Source: Mangrovimicrobium sp033283325
GTDB lineage: Bacteria; Pseudomonadota; Gammaproteobacteria; Pseudomonadales; Halieaceae
NCBI GenBank assembly: GCA_033283325.1
Contig: JAWMQO010000001.1
Location: forward strand, 1,054,001 to 1,118,000
Direction: 5' to 3'
Length of the DNA: 64,000 nucleotides
Shown: piece after piece, positions 63,034 through 64,000 of the stretch
Layout of the letters: the number at the start of each line of letters is the position of its first letter
Numbering within the stretch: the first letter of the stretch is position 1
Program-made: the position numbers and the translations under genes
The notes under the pieces: generated by a model
Seen by the model: only the letters and a program-made list of their open reading frames with translations
Database searches by the model: none
What the model was told of the DNA's origin: nothing

Positions 63034-63719
63034 ATGTGACCACGCCTGTCATCACTGTCGATGGCCCCAGCGGCGCGGGGAAGGGCACGGTCAGCCACCT
63101 GCTGGCGGAGCGCCTGGGCTGGCACCTGCTGGACAGCGGCGCCCTTTACCGGGTCACCGGCCAGGCCTGCCTTATTGAAGGTGTCTCCTGGGACGACCAC
63201 CCGGCGGTGACCGCGGTCGCCCGCCACCTGGACGTCCGCTTCGAGGTGGACGCGCAGGGTGAAGTGCGGGTGTCCTATAAAGGGCAGGACGTTTCAGCCG
63301 AAATCCGCACGGAAGAGGGCGGCCGCGGCGCCTCAACCGTAGCCGCAATTCCCTCCGTCCGCGAGGCCCTCCTGGCCCGCCAGCGCGACTTTCGCCAGCC
63401 CCCTGGCCTGGTGGCCGACGGGCGCGACATGGGCACCGTGGTGTTCCCCGACGCCGAGCTCAAATTCTTCCTCACCGCCAGCGCCGAAGAGCGCGCGGAG
63501 CGGCGATATAAGCAGTTGATTTCAAAGGGCGAAAGTGTTAGTCTCGCCGGCCTTCTGCAAGACATAGAGGAAAGGGACCAACGGGATTCCACTCGCGCAG
63601 TTTCTCCCCTCGTGCCGGCAGAGGATGCCATCGTCATCGACAGCACGGCCACTCCCATCGAAAGAGTTTTCGAACAGGTCCTGCAGGCGGTGAATGAGCG
63701 GGGGCTTGTCCCGCGGTAA
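63030..63719 (+). CDS. cmk: Cytidylate kinase
   Basis: A 229-aa P-loop kinase that phosphorylates CMP and dCMP. DGPSGAGKGTVSHLLAERLGW is the Walker A region; LLDSGALYR, VADGRDMGTVVFPDAELKFF and DSTRAVSPLVPAEDA follow. The ATG at 63030 overlaps the aroA stop by 4 nt; a longer frame from 62943 lies in aroA and is rejected. Confidence 0.97.
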   Translation: MNVTTPVITVDGPSGAGKGTVSHLLAERLGWHLLDSGALYRVTGQACLIEGVSWDDHPAVTAVARHLDVRFEVDAQGEVRVSYKGQDVSAEIRTEEGGRGASTVAAIPSVREALLARQRDFRQPPGLVADGRDMGTVVFPDAELKFFLTASAEERAERRYKQLISKGESVSLAGLLQDIEERDQRDSTRAVSPLVPAEDAIVIDSTATPIERVFEQVLQAVNERGLVPR

Positions 63720-63856
63720 TCGCCGCAAGCACTCCGTTTTCTGGCAATACATCGCGACAGCTGCCGACACCAGCCAGGGCATTTGTCGCGGTGGACTATG
63801 AACGAACCCCGTTCCCGGCTGGGGGCACGGATGAACTACTCAACAGGTAATGTGTA

Positions 63857-64000
63857 ATGAGCGAATCTTTCGCCGAACTCTTTGAAGAAAGCCTCAAGAC
63901 CGTCGACATGCAGCCCGGTGCCATCGTAACCGGCGTGGTGATCGACATCGACAGCGACTGGGTCACCGTTCACGCGGGCCTCAAGTCTGAAGGCGTTATC
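63857..64000 (+). CDS. rpsA: 30S ribosomal protein S1, 5' part
   Basis: The first 48 codons (MSESFAELFEESLK, then an S1 domain beginning GAIVTGVVIDIDSDWVTVHA) are present before the window ends. This matches the start of ribosomal protein S1, which binds mRNA on the small subunit. It follows cmk by 137 bp, the standard cmk-rpsA order. The gene is cut by the window edge and is not truncated in the genome. Confidence 0.96.
   Translation, partial: MSESFAELFEESLKTVDMQPGAIVTGVVIDIDSDWVTVHAGLKSEGVI

Overview
The window looks like a chromosomal segment of a high-GC marine gammaproteobacterium. The best guess is the Halieaceae/OM60-NOR5 group or a near relative. This rests on the bo3-like quinol oxidase with RegBA, abundant TonB-dependent receptors, the Na+-pumping oxaloacetate decarboxylase, and a housekeeping order (gyrA-serC-pheA-tyrA-aroA-cmk-rpsA; yciB / PHP-yciO-scpA-scpB-rluB) typical of Pseudomonas-like gammaproteobacteria. 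No transposase, prophage, CRISPR array, rRNA or tRNA was seen.

Layout. 1-8264: a REP-like pair, an MHS-type transporter, and a divergent respiratory block: quinol oxidase subunits II-I-III-IV, SURF1, and the RegB/RegA redox two-component pair. 8287-17860: an accessory catabolic/uptake block with an aldo/keto reductase, a two-lobed ferredoxin-fold-like unknown, an NAD-dependent epimerase/dehydratase, an NTF2-like protein, two tandem paralogous TonB receptors and a TetR regulator. 17848-20736: a CPA-type cation/proton antiporter, a 46-aa membrane protein and a DUF4124 protein. 20759-23705: a thiamine uptake operon with promoter, TPP riboswitch, TonB receptor and PnuC/PnuT-type permease. 23706-26709: a UMF1-type MFS protein, a glycerophosphodiesterase and an EEP-fold hydrolase.

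27120-31773: a tightly overlapping operon of a GAPDH paralogue that has lost its catalytic cysteine, a normal GAPDH and PEP carboxylase. 31992-39818: a SYLF-domain lipid-binding protein, lutABC (lactate oxidation, minus strand), an 893-aa membrane protein with a very long charged helix, and a POT peptide transporter. 40037-43994: a small unknown and oadGAB. 44028-54120: a thioesterase, pdxJ, cyclophilin, an SH3/coiled-coil protein, yciB, PHP phosphoesterase, yciO, scpA, scpB, rluB, yciK, gph and ubiG. 54125-64000: an MTA/SAH deaminase-like amidohydrolase, gyrA, serC, pheA, tyrA, aroA, cmk and the start of rpsA.

How the genes fit together. The oxidase block couples a quinol oxidase to a quinone-sensing kinase. 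Gap, Ppc, Oad and Lut cover the triose-phosphate / PEP / oxaloacetate / pyruvate node. SerC-PheA-TyrA-AroA-Cmk-RpsA is the classic mixed-function operon. The most unusual items are the active-site-dead GAPDH upstream of the real one, the riboswitch leader with a visible Shine-Dalgarno sequestering stem, a 31-bp inverted-repeat element with internal hairpins, a near-perfect 35-nt palindrome before the second TonB receptor, and the large coiled-coil membrane protein.
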